This document shows positions 1-11,129 of a DNA stretch of 64,000 nucleotides, piece by piece (positions within the stretch are counted from its first letter, which is position 1; each line of letters opens with the position of its first letter). The DNA is from Paralvinella palmiformis. Taxonomy: Eukaryota > Annelida > Polychaeta > Terebellida > Alvinellidae. The DNA lies in contig JAODUP010000580.1 in NCBI GenBank assembly GCA_025642065.1, forward strand, positions 124,001 to 188,000, read 5' to 3'. A model generated the notes under the pieces. It was not told where the DNA came from and made no database searches. It saw only the letters and a list, made by a program, of their open reading frames with translations. The translations under genes were made by a program, and so were the position numbers.

Positions 1-1610
1 TGTTAGTTGGGAATATTCGGCTCACATAATCGCTGTAATATATTCTGCAGTTTTCTGTGAAATAGTATCTTGGCAGTTATTGTTAATTATCAGCGATAAC
101 ATCAAACAAAACTTAGCATCCAAACATTCCCCAAGAGGTGGATGAATTTCACCTAGATCTCTTGATCGGTGCCTGGTTGACCACCTTCTTGATACTTAAT
201 CAATGCCCTGTCTACCAGACTTTGTTAAGCAGCTATGACCAGTAGATTACCATGCACACATCATTTTAAATATTCCCTTCAAAGATGCAGCTATCTTAAG
301 AACACCTCTTAACTTGAAGTATTAAGGAGGTGTCTCCAGTATTATCTGTACAATAACCCCTGGAGGTGTTGACCGCTGAAACCTTTTCGACATCACACCC
401 ATTTGGAGGTGTGGGGATTTACCACTGATGATTAGGTCTAATCACCTGAAACAACTGCTGTAACATATTCTGCACTGAAGTAATGTTACTGGCATTTGAT
501 GAGTGGTTTTCTTGAAATGATATTGTAGGAGTTACTGTTAATTAGCAATGATGAGATCAAACAAAACTTCATCCTAAACATTCCTATGCGAATTACAGAT
601 TACAGCTTGTATTACACGGTAAAATACCTTACTATAGGCATTTCATTTAATAATCAATACTTATTACTTAAAAGGCAATAATGGTAAATATTTTATGGAT
701 GTAATTATTTGCCCAGCCAACCAGAGGCCATAGCTGTATTAAAGGCACCATTTCTTTAGTTGGCATTGAGGAAATGGTGGTGAATTGTTTGCTTGTAATT
801 GGATATATCTGCTTAATTATCTACAGAGTCATTACAGTTATGACTCTCAGTTAAATATATCACAGATCTGAAGGCTTTGAGTTTTTAAAAAAACACTCAG
901 TCTATGTAATCTCTGTACTGCTTTCATCTGTGCCTTTATAGGCCAAACCTGATTAAATATCCATCTTCTGAAACTACCAGCTGAATGAGCAGTAATATTT
1001 TCATATACTGATTGATGGTTATTCAGATACAGTGGAGGACCCTAAAAATCAGTTGTCCAGACACCCGGGACTAGTTTGTTGTGCTTAAGGGCTAGTGATT
1101 TGTCTGAAATAGCAGTCTGACTGGGGTTAGTGATCTTTTGAAGCAAGTATGTGGTAATCTTATGGGTTTTTTGTGTGTGTGAAGTGGTTTATATTTTTAT
1201 TAACATGCCCATTAAAAGCACATAAATATAAGTATCCTAATATATGATAATATATATTGATATATGTTAGGTTTTGTTTGGAAAAGTGTTACATTTCATG
1301 GGAACTATAATCAATGCTGACAAAGAAAGCTAAATAATTATTTGATGACAAATTGGCTTGCTTCAAATATAACTATTTTTTAATAATCTCACCATAACTG
1401 CTAAAGCCCAAGAATGTCAGTCAAATTACTGAGTGTCTATACAGTTGGCATTCAAAGTTCTGAGTGTCTATTTACTATCAACAGTTTTCAGATGGAGCTC
1501 TTCATGTTAAATTGCACTTATCTATATTACTAAGTTGGGGGGGGGGAGGGAGGGTTATTGATTGCATGTGGACATTTTATTGTGAGATAGTGAAATTTCT
1601 CTTTAGGCTT
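1..1610. other. Non-coding stretch with a diverged internal duplication
   Basis: No supportable gene. Roughly 15-130 and 445-590 are diverged direct copies: both run through a TGTAA-ATATTCTGCA motif, a GTTACTGTTAATTA-like stretch, and an ATCAAACAAAACTT motif followed by AAACATTCC. A G-run lies at 1537-1553. Gene parts of the minus-strand transcript that begins at 3197 could lie here, but I could not identify an exon. Confidence 0.5.
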
Positions 1611-1616
1611 ATAAAT

Positions 1617-1700
1617 AATATGTAATAATAATAAAATTGACTTTTATATAGTGCAATTGCCATTAATAATGTTCAAATGCACTTAACAATATTGGTGAAT
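1617..1700 (+). repeat. Dispersed-repeat-like segment (AATAAT...ATAGTGCAATT)
   Basis: An AATAAT run is followed by TTGACTTTTATATAGTGC and then a CAAATGCACTTAACA motif. I recognise this arrangement as a common interspersed repeat in marine invertebrate genomes, but I cannot name the family. No coding capacity is evident. Confidence 0.35.
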
Positions 1701-2225
1701 TGATACAATATATAATACACAGAGGAATAATAAAACAACAAATAATTAATAATTTAGATTACTGTATTCATATGGATATTTGTTTTAAAGGGTATATTTT
1801 GAGACTTGATTTAAAACCAATGATAGTTTGTGATTCTCTAACTGATACTGGTAAAGTGTTCCAGATTCTAGGGGCATATGATGAGAAAGCACATATTCAT
1901 TCGTGGGACATCCAGTAAGCCTTCATCAGAAGAATGCAATCAACTGGGTTAGTAAGAAATTTGTTGGGGAAATGGACCTTATATTTTACAAAGTCTGACA
2001 TAGATACTTGGCTGCCAGAGAATTAACAATAATTTAAACCATACTTCTATGGCTGACAAGGAATGAAACAGCGGCCGTATTTTATGCAGAGCATAGCACC
2101 CTTCATTGGTTTTACTATTTATCCAAAAGAATAATTTTGGTCTACTTCTTTCACTAAACTATAAGTGGATGTTATTTCATTTAACATTTATATCTGACTT
2201 TGGATTTGCTGTTATGAAATATACA

Positions 2226-2640
2226 TAATAATAATAATGATAATTGCAAAACTTCTATTGCGCCAATATCCTCGAAAGGAATCAAGCTCAGTGGCACATC
2301 TAGTACAGGGGTTGGGCAAACTCGTAGTCTGGTTACAATGCAAAGTTCATCAATAATGATCAGACTGAAAGGAAACTTAGGAAGGATAAGCGAGTCTGAG
2401 AAGGTGAGTTTTCAAATGGTGATGGAAAGAAACTATGCTATTTGATGACTTAACATGTTCAGAAAGTGTATTCCAAAGAGTAGGGACAGCAACTGGAAAA
2501 GCAAGAGTCCGGGCAAGAGATCTAGTTTCAGAAATAAATAAAACAGAATACTATACATTTACTGACAAATTATTGGCAGTCAACGTGACTTATTTCTACA
2601 AGTCGCCAAGTCATGCAAGTGCCAAGACCCAAGACTGAAG
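2226..2640 (+). repeat. Dispersed-repeat-like segment starting in an AATAAT tract
   Basis: It starts with an AATAATAATAATGATAATTGCAAAACTT motif class like that at 1617, continues with GAAGGTGAGTTTTCAAATGG, and contains a short open frame at 2435-2638 with no recognisable domain. It resembles multi-copy elements of invertebrates. The short frame is probably not a gene. Confidence 0.35.
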
Positions 2641-2683
2641 ACAAGTTCAGCTTTTGTAAGACAACCTTAAATAACACCTGAGA

Positions 2684-2805
2684 AGTGAGATACTCATACT
2701 ATCTGACTAATCAGTAAATGACAGTATCAGATAGATCTAGATATAAGACGAAGATACTCATACTATCAGTAAATGACAGTATCAGATAGATCTAGACATA
2801 AGACT
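2684..2805. repeat. Two-copy tandem duplication, about 60 bp
   Basis: The block AGATACTCATACTATC...AGTAAATGACAGTATCAGATAGATCTAGA occurs twice in direct orientation. The first copy has an 8-bp extra segment (TGACTAAT) and there is one T/C difference before ATAAGAC. The internal ACTGTCATTTACTG/CAGTAAATGACAGT symmetry makes each copy partly self-complementary. Confidence 0.8.
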
Positions 2806-3122
2806 GATAAGACGATAAGTCATAACATAGTGATAAACTAGATCTGTATATAAGCCAAAAATTTAATTGCAAGATCCCTATTTATTACAATCACCTAAAG
2901 TAACACCTCATTTGTTTCGATGCATGTAAAATATTACAGATCTACCTAGCTAGTTATTACTGACAACTGACAGCAACTGAGTCATTAGACTCGAAGTGAC
3001 AGCTAACTGTCAGACCGGTCGATCAGAAGCTCTGACAGCTCAAACTATTACCCGGATCGATAACAATATACAGCTGTATCATACAAGATGCAATAACGAA
3101 GCGCTGCAAATAATTTACTCAC

Positions 3123-3197
3123 CCTTGGTTTCAAGTCAAAGTCCGATAATTTGTGATCAATAGCAGAAATACGCTGAGAAACATCCGCTTCCGACAT
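3123..3197 (-). CDS. Probable first coding exon of an unidentified minus-strand gene
   Basis: Read on the minus strand, ATG at 3197-3195 opens a 25-codon frame starting MSEADVSQRISAIDHKLSDF and ending DLKPR. It runs straight into a consensus 5' splice donor (AGG followed by GTGAGT at 3122-3117). The start context CCCAACATGTCG has A at -3, as expected of a eukaryotic start. The sequence upstream (about 3200-3320 on the plus strand) is GC-rich compared with its surroundings, contains the palindrome GGTGGCGCCACC at about 3293-3304, and fits a 5' UTR or promoter. The rest of the gene must lie leftward, at 1-3100 or beyond the window; I found no second exon. The peptide is acidic-polar with an amphipathic look. 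I do not recognise the protein. The combination of Kozak, codon sense and donor is what supports it. Confidence 0.5.
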
Positions 3198-3616
3198 GTT
3201 GGGAGACTAGATGACCTTCACCTCGATGCGACAGAATACGGATAGAGCTTAGCGAAATGCCAGATGCCAGAAAATGATTACGGCGGTAGCAGGTGGCGCC
3301 ACCGACTGCTGCCCAAAACACTACACATATTGCTTCTAAAACTAGCGAGTTATAGATCTATGCACACCAACACTTGTGAATGATAATTATTGAGTTAGTG
3401 GGAACCACATACACCGGATGATAAATGTTTTTATAGGTAAGTACATGTAATCATCTTCATTTAATTAAACATATATTCAACGATTAAAATCAATATAAAG
3501 AGGCGAGAAGCTATCCAACTTACCCTCGTAGTCAGAGTTATTTATATGTATCCCTGCGTGCTTATTGTTTATTTTAGCAGTATATCTTCATACTAAGACA
3601 TGTAATATGTCTCACC

Positions 3617-3617
<1 letters not shown>

Positions 3618-3653
<36 letters not shown>
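3618..3653. repeat. (TG)n microsatellite
   Basis: Uninterrupted GT dinucleotide run. The apparent histidine/threonine-rich minus-strand frame across it is a repeat artefact. Confidence 0.95.
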
Positions 3654-3656
<3 letters not shown>

Positions 3657-3659
3657 AGC

Positions 3660-4822
3660 TGTGTAAAATAGCACAGGCACAGAGAATCTCGAACCGTGAA
3701 TTCAAACTCTGGACGTTTCTTCAGGGGACTGAATCCAGAGTGGCGACTTTTCTTGCTGAAACATATGTAATGCTCACCAGTCCACCACCACACATTCCTG
3801 ACTGGCTTCTTCAGTACAAATTCTGTATATAGAGCATCTGTATTTATTAAAAATAACACCGCAAATCTATTGATCAACGATGGCATTGCAACCAAATACG
3901 AAACTACTGTTTTGAGGTAATTAGTATTTGGTATGTAAACCTATTAATTGGAAAATGTATACAGTGTAGACTCTAGTCGGCAATAGTATCACAAACTGTA
4001 CATCCCTGTTTGTTTTTTTCGTGAAGGAAAAATGTATGATTAGTTTGGAGATTGGTCAACGAAGATCGCTGTTTGGTGTTGTCATTTGAGACAACGTCCT
4101 GATCAGACTGGTTCGGTCTGGATCAAACTGTTTGTTTTATTGGCGTTATTAAGTTGGCTGATGCTAATTTGGCGGTCGAATGATTCTAGTTCTTGGAAAG
4201 GAATCATACAGAAAATCGAGAAAAAACATTATTTGAGTATCAAGTGTAAATGTTTAATGTGCATATGAGGCATCAGTGCGTGTGTTGGGGGTAGGTGGGC
4301 ATATTGTCACAACCTCCTTGGTCTGGCCGACATAGGCATGCTGTACCCCTGACTTTAGGTGATTGTTTGGCGTGTTTTTTTTATAGATTTGTTACTCAGC
4401 GACTTAGGGATTGGTGAGACATCACACGTTTCATTCCACAATGGAGTACCTTGACAATTGGTAAAGAGGTTGAGTGTGTGTGTGTGTGTGTGTGTGTGTT
4501 GGCATGCGCATGTAGGTGTGTAAATGTATGACGGAGTGGGTACACACAGACACACATAGATACAAATTAAATATAATTATATAATGAGCGATCAGAGAAT
4601 GCACGTCTCGGCACTTTAGGGAGAATGTCCCCTGATGAATCGCTCAGAAGTTGTATTCATGATTCATGAATCTCTGTACCAGCGCCCTTTCACATGGTGC
4701 TAAACACACACATACACAAACCAGTCCCTTGATAACTAGCTCAGATATTCTACTGACGATGAGTAGTTCTCTATGCCAGTGTCTTACCCCAAGCTGTTAA
4801 ATAATACTAATATTTTGCATGT

Positions 4823-4861
<39 letters not shown>

Positions 4862-5591
4862 CAAGCTTCCCTTGAGGTTCTGCTTGAGTAGCCAATTCTA
4901 TTGTCACATTAACGGGACAAAAAGCGCGACCACTGGCTTATACCCAGCTATTTAAAGCTCCACCACTCATTGGCTGTGGTTCACTTCATTTCGCCTTCTT
5001 TAAGCAGTTGATCGATTCTAAATAACCGACACCTCGCCAACATTGATCAATGAACACCCAAAATGCATAAAGCTTTTGCGTATACGGTCAAATGTGTCCA
5101 ATGGCCGGAGATTATGCTTAAGAGCACGACAAGAACACATATATCCCCGTGTCACCGGCGCTCCGTCCTGGTTATGACGAGTTCATACACGGTGTCGGCT
5201 TGCCTAAACCGTTCTTTCTGTAGTTGTCTGTATATCAGCTGGATTGTTGACTCTAGAAAAAGTATAGGTTATATAAAACAGCGTAATACATAAAGACTCT
5301 TACAAAAAGACCACGTGTGGTGCCACGTCTAGTCCGTTTAAAGGGCGTCGTTTTCGTAAATAGATTGGTCGATTCACAGCGGATGGAACTTGTGTTATAT
5401 AGTCAGGATAGAACTATGACAGTTGCCTCATCACTGACCAGTGGAAGACCAGCAACAGTATCAAGGACTATATCTACAAGTGAACTCCTGAAATTGACGT
5501 CTTACATTAATGGCAAGTCGGATATTTGTAGCGAATTAAATCTGGAACTATTTCTCTCTCTCTCTCTCTATGTGCCTGTGTCTGTGCGTGC

Positions 5592-5643
<52 letters not shown>

Positions 5644-6090
5644 AAACGGCTATATTAACGATGAATCGTTGTGCTTGATCGCGAACAGTTGCAGCGGGAA
5701 TAAAAACTAAGTATATTACCTAGCTCATAGAGTTTATTGTTGATATTAATATGCGTTTGTTCTTGGTTAATGTAGTCTCTAATCAACACATTACGCTACG
5801 GAATCGATATACATGGATATCTATATTGTTGTATTTAGATAGATTTCTGTGTACCCATCCAACCATACATTCGCGCTACACCCACATTCGTGGACACCAT
5901 AAGCCTATATGCATTTATAAAAAATATACATTGATATATAAAAACATGATCGTGTGTAAAAACGTTCTTTAGAGACGGCCATTCGGTTGGCATAATAGCG
6001 TTGTATGTGGTTTATCCAGTTTTACGTCATGTGTACATTCAAGGCTGTATCATTCACAAGACTGATTAGGCTGAAGCCTAGAACGACTAG
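3660..6090. other. Intergenic region rich in microsatellites
   Basis: No supportable gene. It contains (TG)n at about 4474-4499, (AT)n at about 4816-4857, a CT run at about 5553-5568, and adjacent (AT)n and (TG)n at about 5592-5643. A hydrophobic frame at 4086-4268 has no ATG. Short frames at 5063-5293 and 5317-5658 show no domain and end in microsatellite translation. Confidence 0.6.
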
Positions 6091-6094
6091 GTTC

Positions 6095-6165
6095 ACGTTA
6101 AATGTTTGTTGCTGAGGTACTGTTACCAACGCCAACACGCTACCGCTAGACCACGGAGGCGCCTC
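6095..6165 (-). repeat. tRNA-derived SINE head, minus strand (SINE family A)
   Basis: On the minus strand it begins GGCGCCTCCGTGGTCTAGCGG, the same head as the copies at 10972 and 20799. The TGGTCTAGCGGTAGCGTGTTGG segment is an A-box-like internal promoter. The B-box side decays and the non-tRNA body is missing, so this is a 3'-truncated copy. Confidence 0.6.
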
Positions 6166-6188
6166 TACGCCGTAGCGATATATGTACC

Positions 6189-6189
<1 letters not shown>

Positions 6190-6234
<45 letters not shown>

Positions 6235-6250
6235 TATATATGAATGAACA

Positions 6251-6311
<61 letters not shown>

Positions 6312-6395
6312 ACCAGCGCCATATCAATACAAAGGATGGTTCACTGACTCACTCACTGGCTCACTCACTGACTCACTCACTGACTGACTCACTCC
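6190..6395. repeat. (AT)n, (AC)n, (AT)n and (ACTC/ACTG)n cluster
   Basis: (AT)n at 6191-6229, (AC)n at about 6250-6276, (AT)n at about 6277-6308, then a CACT/GACT tetranucleotide tract at about 6337-6392. Confidence 0.9.
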
Positions 6396-6924
6396 AATGT
6401 GCTAGTTATAATGCATGCTGATACGAGTTTTAAAAACAATTTTTAAAAGAATCGTGTTATCATTAAAGTAAATATAAAACCGTAATCATAGACGTATAAA
6501 GGTGTATCACGAATTATTTTACATCTGATCCTCATTGGTTACGTAAATTTCTATAATTTTTGACAGCAAAGTGTATTATGTCTTGGAATTAAGTACACAT
6601 TTTCCAAGGTCGAGCTTGATTACATTATGAGCCACGCATTCTAGTTAGCGTCTGCTGTGTGATTTATAATCATAACTGAACTATTTATCATCAAAAATAA
6701 TTTAATCACCATCACCTTATCTACGTAAATACCATCTGCCAGACTCGATACAATCGCTAATTAGCGTGTGGTGAATGATAATATGAACAATTAACATTAT
6801 CTGAGAAGCTTCTTCCTCCTTGTACGACGCAGTCAGTGGAGATAAAGAGAGGGGGCGGGGGTGGGGGGTATATGGCCTTTTCAAAGTTTCTAATATTAGT
6901 TCTTGAACGAGTGAGTATATCCGT

Positions 6925-7060
6925 TGATTTGGGATTTATTGCACAATAGGCGCTGTGATGCAAACGTTCGGGTTGTAGGTTCAAATCCGGCTCGTGCCTG
7001 GCTTTTTGTGGGATTTCTTTCCATTGGCAGACGGCAATATGTCTCAGGTGTGGCCAGCGT
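6925..7060 (+). repeat. SINE-like segment with a B-box
   Basis: GTAGGTTCAAATCCGGC at about 6977 matches the tRNA B-box consensus and is followed by a short body (CTCGTGCCTGGCTTTTTGTGGG). The A-box side is poor. Probably a degraded tRNA-derived SINE. The overlapping short open frames on both strands are incidental. Confidence 0.4.
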
Positions 7061-7729
7061 CGTTGCTGAACAACTGGACTATTCATCAGTATATAGACAA
7101 ACCTTTAAATTAAGATAATGGATCATTGCAAGTCTGTCATTACGGTTACAGTTATAATTACCGACTTAAACAAATATTTCTTACTAACACATCCCTAGTA
7201 GCAGTATCCAGGCGATTGTAGTTTGTATTTCAGCGATACACCGTCACGGAAATAGTTATTCTGGAACGATGTTGAAGTACTTTGGCTAGTTGTTCAAATA
7301 AGATGTTACAGAAGGCATCTCATGAGATCTGAAATGTCCTTGTAGCCAAATGGAGGAAAACACTGGCCTGATGTCTTAAGGATCTCTTAAAGAAGTCTTA
7401 AGGATCACCTAAGGCGGGTGCTTTCACGCAGATTCGTAAACACAACGATGTATACGCACGCATTCAAACACACGCCAACGTACGTACTAATATATAGTTA
7501 TATATTCTGTCATTTTAGAAGATGGAAGACAATGAAGCGAATCTGTAGTTGACAGTTTTCGGAAGAGGTTGCACGGAAGACGCCAACATTGTTAGCAGAC
7601 GCAGATTATGGGAAGAAGTGGAACCATTAGAGGAGTAATGAAGGTCAGGCCGTCAGATGATTGTGTACCGGGGCTGTTCTTGTAATAAAGTAAGACCTCA
7701 TTGTACAGCACAATCTCCGATAGATGGTC

Positions 7730-8172
7730 AACCTACGTGTGTCGTTTGGTGCTATACCGGATTTATTCGCGGCCACGATAAAGGAACAGTCCACCGCATA
7801 TAATACCCGGGACCAATAAAGTTCCTGTATCGTCTGTTACTATACTGGAATTGATCGAAGCTAATAAAGGAACGTTTCACCCCATAAAAGCACCTCCAGT
7901 AATTAAGGCACATACGTCGGTTGTTGCCGAACTGAAATATCCTACATCGTCAATGATGATGTAACTCACTGCTTAAAAAACCACGAACTACGAACGCCCA
8001 TACGTCGTTTGTTGCTGTACTAGAATTGTCTAAATTCGCATTAAATGAGTACCCAATTGTATAAAACTGGTGCAAAAATTTATGCTCATATGGTTGCTAT
8101 ACTGGAAATACCCATAGCCACAAAGAGGGAAAACGTCGCAACGTAAAGGCACCCGCAACGATTAGGGAACGA
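7730..8172 (+). repeat. Degenerate minisatellite, about 82-97 bp unit, abutting a gene
   Basis: A diverged block recurs with landmarks near 7730, 7827, 7911, 7999, 8088 and 8170. Each landmark is a TACGTCGTTTGTTGCTATACTGGAA-like phrase cut to ACGTCGTTTGTTGC. Between landmarks the units share AATAAAGGAAC, then a C-rich CCACCGCATAAAAGCACC stretch and AATTAAGGCA. Spacings are about 97, 84, 88, 89 and 82 bp. The sixth landmark overlaps the first codons of the frame at 8173, so repeat sequence supplies the upstream-most candidate start codon. Confidence 0.7.
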
Positions 8173-9144
8173 ATGTCGTCTGTTGTCATTCAGGTATCAC
8201 CCGCAGCAGCCTTAATAAAGATGACCAGCGCCCACGTGGCCGACTCGGTTGAGATACGAGACCGCTATTCATCGATGTTGTACAAAATGAAGTCGCTGAA
8301 GTTGGCCGTGAACGAGCGCCGTCATCAGATGCAGACCGTACAGCGAGCCGGCGGCACCAAGAGACTAAAATCGGCGATAGTTCGTCCTCCGAAGTACATT
8401 ACGGCCCTGCAAAACGTGGTCGAGAAGGACCTGCACGCCCTGAAAGACGACTACGATCGCGGAAAGTCGGCAGGAGTATACCTGGAAAAGGAGCTACAAC
8501 AGCTGGATACCCTCGTCAAAGATCTCGAGTACAACTTCGACGAGATCATTCGTAGTCTGTACGTCTCCGCCGACCCGGAGACTAGTGACGAAGACGACTG
8601 CCAGAAGGAGCCACCCATCGACGAACCTGAAACCACGACCACGACGAAAACAACTATGACGACAACGACGGGCGAATGTCAACAAACGACGGTCGACGCC
8701 TCGGAAATATCGTCACAGGCTAGTTCGTTGCTTCCGGATATAAAACGGACACCGTTGTCATCGTCGTCGTCGGCGAGCACGTCGTCTACGAATAATGCAC
8801 GTGTTGCTGTCAGTAACTCGGACGTACCATCCAGTCTGCCGGCCTCGACGGCTACCATTCACTCCATCGTACCGGAGCCGTTGCCACGGAGCCTTACGAC
8901 GCTAAACAAGTTCCCTCTCCGAAGTAAATTTCCAGTCGGCAACAGAAGACGGGACAGCTTCTTCAAAGGCACCAACGTCAGCTATCCGCTGCATTCCACG
9001 TTTCCTCGAGTGTCGCCCGTTAACCGGAGGGCTTTCAGTCTACCGGCCATAGATGGCGCTTCGTCTGGTAGTGCTCTGAAGAAGCCATCCCTCAAAAGGA
9101 TTGATAGCGCCATGACGTTGAGGGAAAAGGCGTGGCGCTATTGA
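8173..9144 (+). CDS. Intronless predicted protein, coiled-coil N-terminus, Ser/Thr-rich middle, unidentified
   Basis: A single open frame of 323 codons, clearly GC-richer than anything near it, with regular third-position G/C, so I take it as a real gene. Residues about 25-130 are charged and helical (MLYKMKSLKLAVNERRHQMQ, KDLHALKDDY, YLEKELQQLDTLVKDLE), consistent with a coiled coil. About 135-150 is acidic (ETSDEDDCQKE). About 155-170 is a threonine run and about 190-210 a serine run. The C-terminal 120 residues are basic with SP/TP-like and RRRDS/RRAFS motifs that could be phosphorylation sites. No signal peptide or membrane segment is visible. The first ATG (8173) lies inside the upstream minisatellite; the ATG at 8221 (MTSAHVADSVEIRDRY) is an equally good start and gives 307 residues. 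AATAAA at about 9657-9662 would serve as a poly(A) signal. Lack of introns could mean a retrocopy or a natural single-exon gene. Function not inferred. Confidence 0.8.
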   Translation: MSSVVIQVSPAAALIKMTSAHVADSVEIRDRYSSMLYKMKSLKLAVNERRHQMQTVQRAGGTKRLKSAIVRPPKYITALQNVVEKDLHALKDDYDRGKSAGVYLEKELQQLDTLVKDLEYNFDEIIRSLYVSADPETSDEDDCQKEPPIDEPETTTTTKTTMTTTTGECQQTTVDASEISSQASSLLPDIKRTPLSSSSSASTSSTNNARVAVSNSDVPSSLPASTATIHSIVPEPLPRSLTTLNKFPLRSKFPVGNRRRDSFFKGTNVSYPLHSTFPRVSPVNRRAFSLPAIDGASSGSALKKPSLKRIDSAMTLREKAWRY

Positions 9145-9665
9145 AACGTTGCTGCCGCTTTGCTGATATGGTGATAGATGCGTGTCTTCCGCGAATGTTA
9201 ACTCATCTGATTCATGGGATCTAAACATCTTTAAGTGTACTAGGAGACTGAATGACCTCCATGGGTACTTCGTACGTGTTTTGTTTGTTTGTGGACACAG
9301 GAGTTTATGCGACTTGCCGTGCAAAGGCTTTGTTATTTATGTCTATATCCTTTTGCTGTGCATTTCATAGGGGGTGCTGTTGGTTGTCATATTCGCGAAT
9401 GCCACGGCTTTCGCCACAGTCATTGTCGTTATTATCATCATCAACATCATCATCACCATCATCATCATCATCATCATTACCACAACCATCATCGTATTTC
9501 TCATGATCATTACGATCACTACAATCACATTAAGGTGATCGTCATCATCATCATCATCACCATCATCATCATTATAACCATAATCATGATCATCGTGAAC
9601 AACTAAGTCATTGGTCATATACTCATTTGTATTCCGTTCTGGATCACATGAATGAAAAATAAAAC
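9145..9665 (+). other. Likely 3' UTR with (ATC)n tract and poly(A) signal
   Basis: This follows the stop at 9142-9144. A long CAT/ATC trinucleotide tract (about 9432-9600) gives rise to meaningless His/Ile/Asp-rich frames on both strands. AATGAAAAATAAAACAC at about 9650 contains a consensus AATAAA hexamer, with further AATAAT/AAATAA variants to 9705. Confidence 0.5.
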
Positions 9666-9709
9666 ACGTTTGTGCGTTCTTGCGAAGAAAATAATAAATT
9701 ATTTATTTA

Positions 9710-10970
9710 CAAAATTAAAGTTTCCATCTTCATTTTAGTTTATTTTTATAAAGAAACTGTCACGCATCAAAACAAAAACAGTCCTATTTAACATTTATTG
9801 TCTAATCGTGGAATATTATTTACAAAACTCTGACCAAGATGATAGAAGGATGTTTCATCTTTCACTTCAACTCATCATATTTGCACAAAAAGCTGCAGCA
9901 AAAGCGCATTTAAAATTTTTTTAAGCACAGTTATGATAGAAACATAACTAAGGATGTCATCTTTAAAGTCAGCCATCTTTTTAAAGATCCCTAATTTCTT
10001 CGCGTGTGCATCCAAATCAAGATTTCTTTCTTCGAGCTGCATCAGAAATATATACACAAATATTGATGAATTATAAATAAAAATACCAAGCATATACACG
10101 AGTTATATTTAAATTAAAACACACTCTTTGATCCTAGATTTAGCTAAATTTTTCAATGAATGATTAAAATAGTTTATTTTCTTTTGTTTAATAAAACCAA
10201 TCCCTGATTATGTAAATCATGTGACTGAATGAAGACTTCAGAAAACTATTTTATTCGGGTTTATTCGGAATTTTGCACTGAACTAATACTATCAAACGCT
10301 GGTGGCCATTTATATTAAGTATCCGTAAGGTTTTGTAGTGATTAATACTGTCGTTGAACCGTGTTAATCTCAACACATGAGGTATCGATGACTGATTGAT
10401 TATTATTAGCGGAGACTTGGCGAATAGGTTGGAACAATTAGACCAATGACCTTATTATCACTAAATAATGCACAGTGCACACAATTACACTTTGATGAAT
10501 TACTACTACTACTATTTAGTAATAATAATTTGGATTAGTTCGCATGAATCCATTTACTGGTGTTTATGTGGTTACTTTTGTTCGGGTTGTCAACCGCCTG
10601 TCTGTGATTGGGGGGTGATATAAGAACAAAAAATATAATCATTAATTGTTAAATACGTAAATTTTCATTTATTGAGTGTTCTTGAATATGTTTGTAGAAT
10701 GGCATAAATATACCTTTATGTGTGCTTACGAACTGTGTTAATTTCCTAAATAAAATACTGTAGTTAAATCGGACAAATTACCAAAAATATTGTATGCATA
10801 CCATGGAATAATGTATCCGGGTGGATCTGAACAAATGCTGCTCTAAACTAGATTTCTAAAAACTCACTAGTATTGGAGAATTGTAGGTTTTTGCCCAATT
10901 AAATTCGTAATATTTTAATATCGTTTAACAGCACGGACGTAAAAGTAGATGGTTGGCTGAGCGAACAAAA
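9710..10970. other. AT-rich intergenic DNA
   Basis: No gene supported. There is a short ACT trinucleotide tract at about 10501-10513. The 74-codon minus-strand frame at 9875-10099 has no domain and biased AT composition. Confidence 0.5.
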
Positions 10971-10971
10971 A

Positions 10972-11125
10972 GGGCGCCTCCGTGGTCTAACTGGTAGCGC
11001 GTTGAATCACAGGTCAATACCACCTGAGTTCGAATATCGGTGTGGGCATATCTGAAGGGCGTTTCATCTTTGACTTCGCTTTGGCCCATTTAGTCTACCT
11101 TGTGCACAAAAGTGGCCGTAAAAGA
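10972..11125 (+). repeat. tRNA-derived SINE, full copy (family A)
   Basis: The head GGGCGCCTCCGTGGTCTAACTGG carries an A-box (TGGTCTAACTGGTAGCG), and GAGTTCGAATATC is the B-box about 55 bp on. The body reads GTGGGCATATCTGAAGGGCG, GTTTCATCTTTGACTT, then GGCCCATTTAGTCTACCTTG and TGCACAAAAGTGG. The same head-plus-body arrangement occurs at 20799 and, inverted, at 39366, so this is an interspersed family. Confidence 0.8.
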
Positions 11126-11129
11126 TCAA

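Noticed and set aside
4040..4268. Possible membrane-anchor exon (IKLFVLLALLSWLMLIW)
   Set aside because: No ATG in frame, no convincing splice borders, and no continuation. Hydrophobic frames arise easily in AT-rich DNA.
9343..9618. His/Asp/Ile-rich frames
   Set aside because: Translation of a CAT/ATC trinucleotide repeat in a probable 3' UTR.
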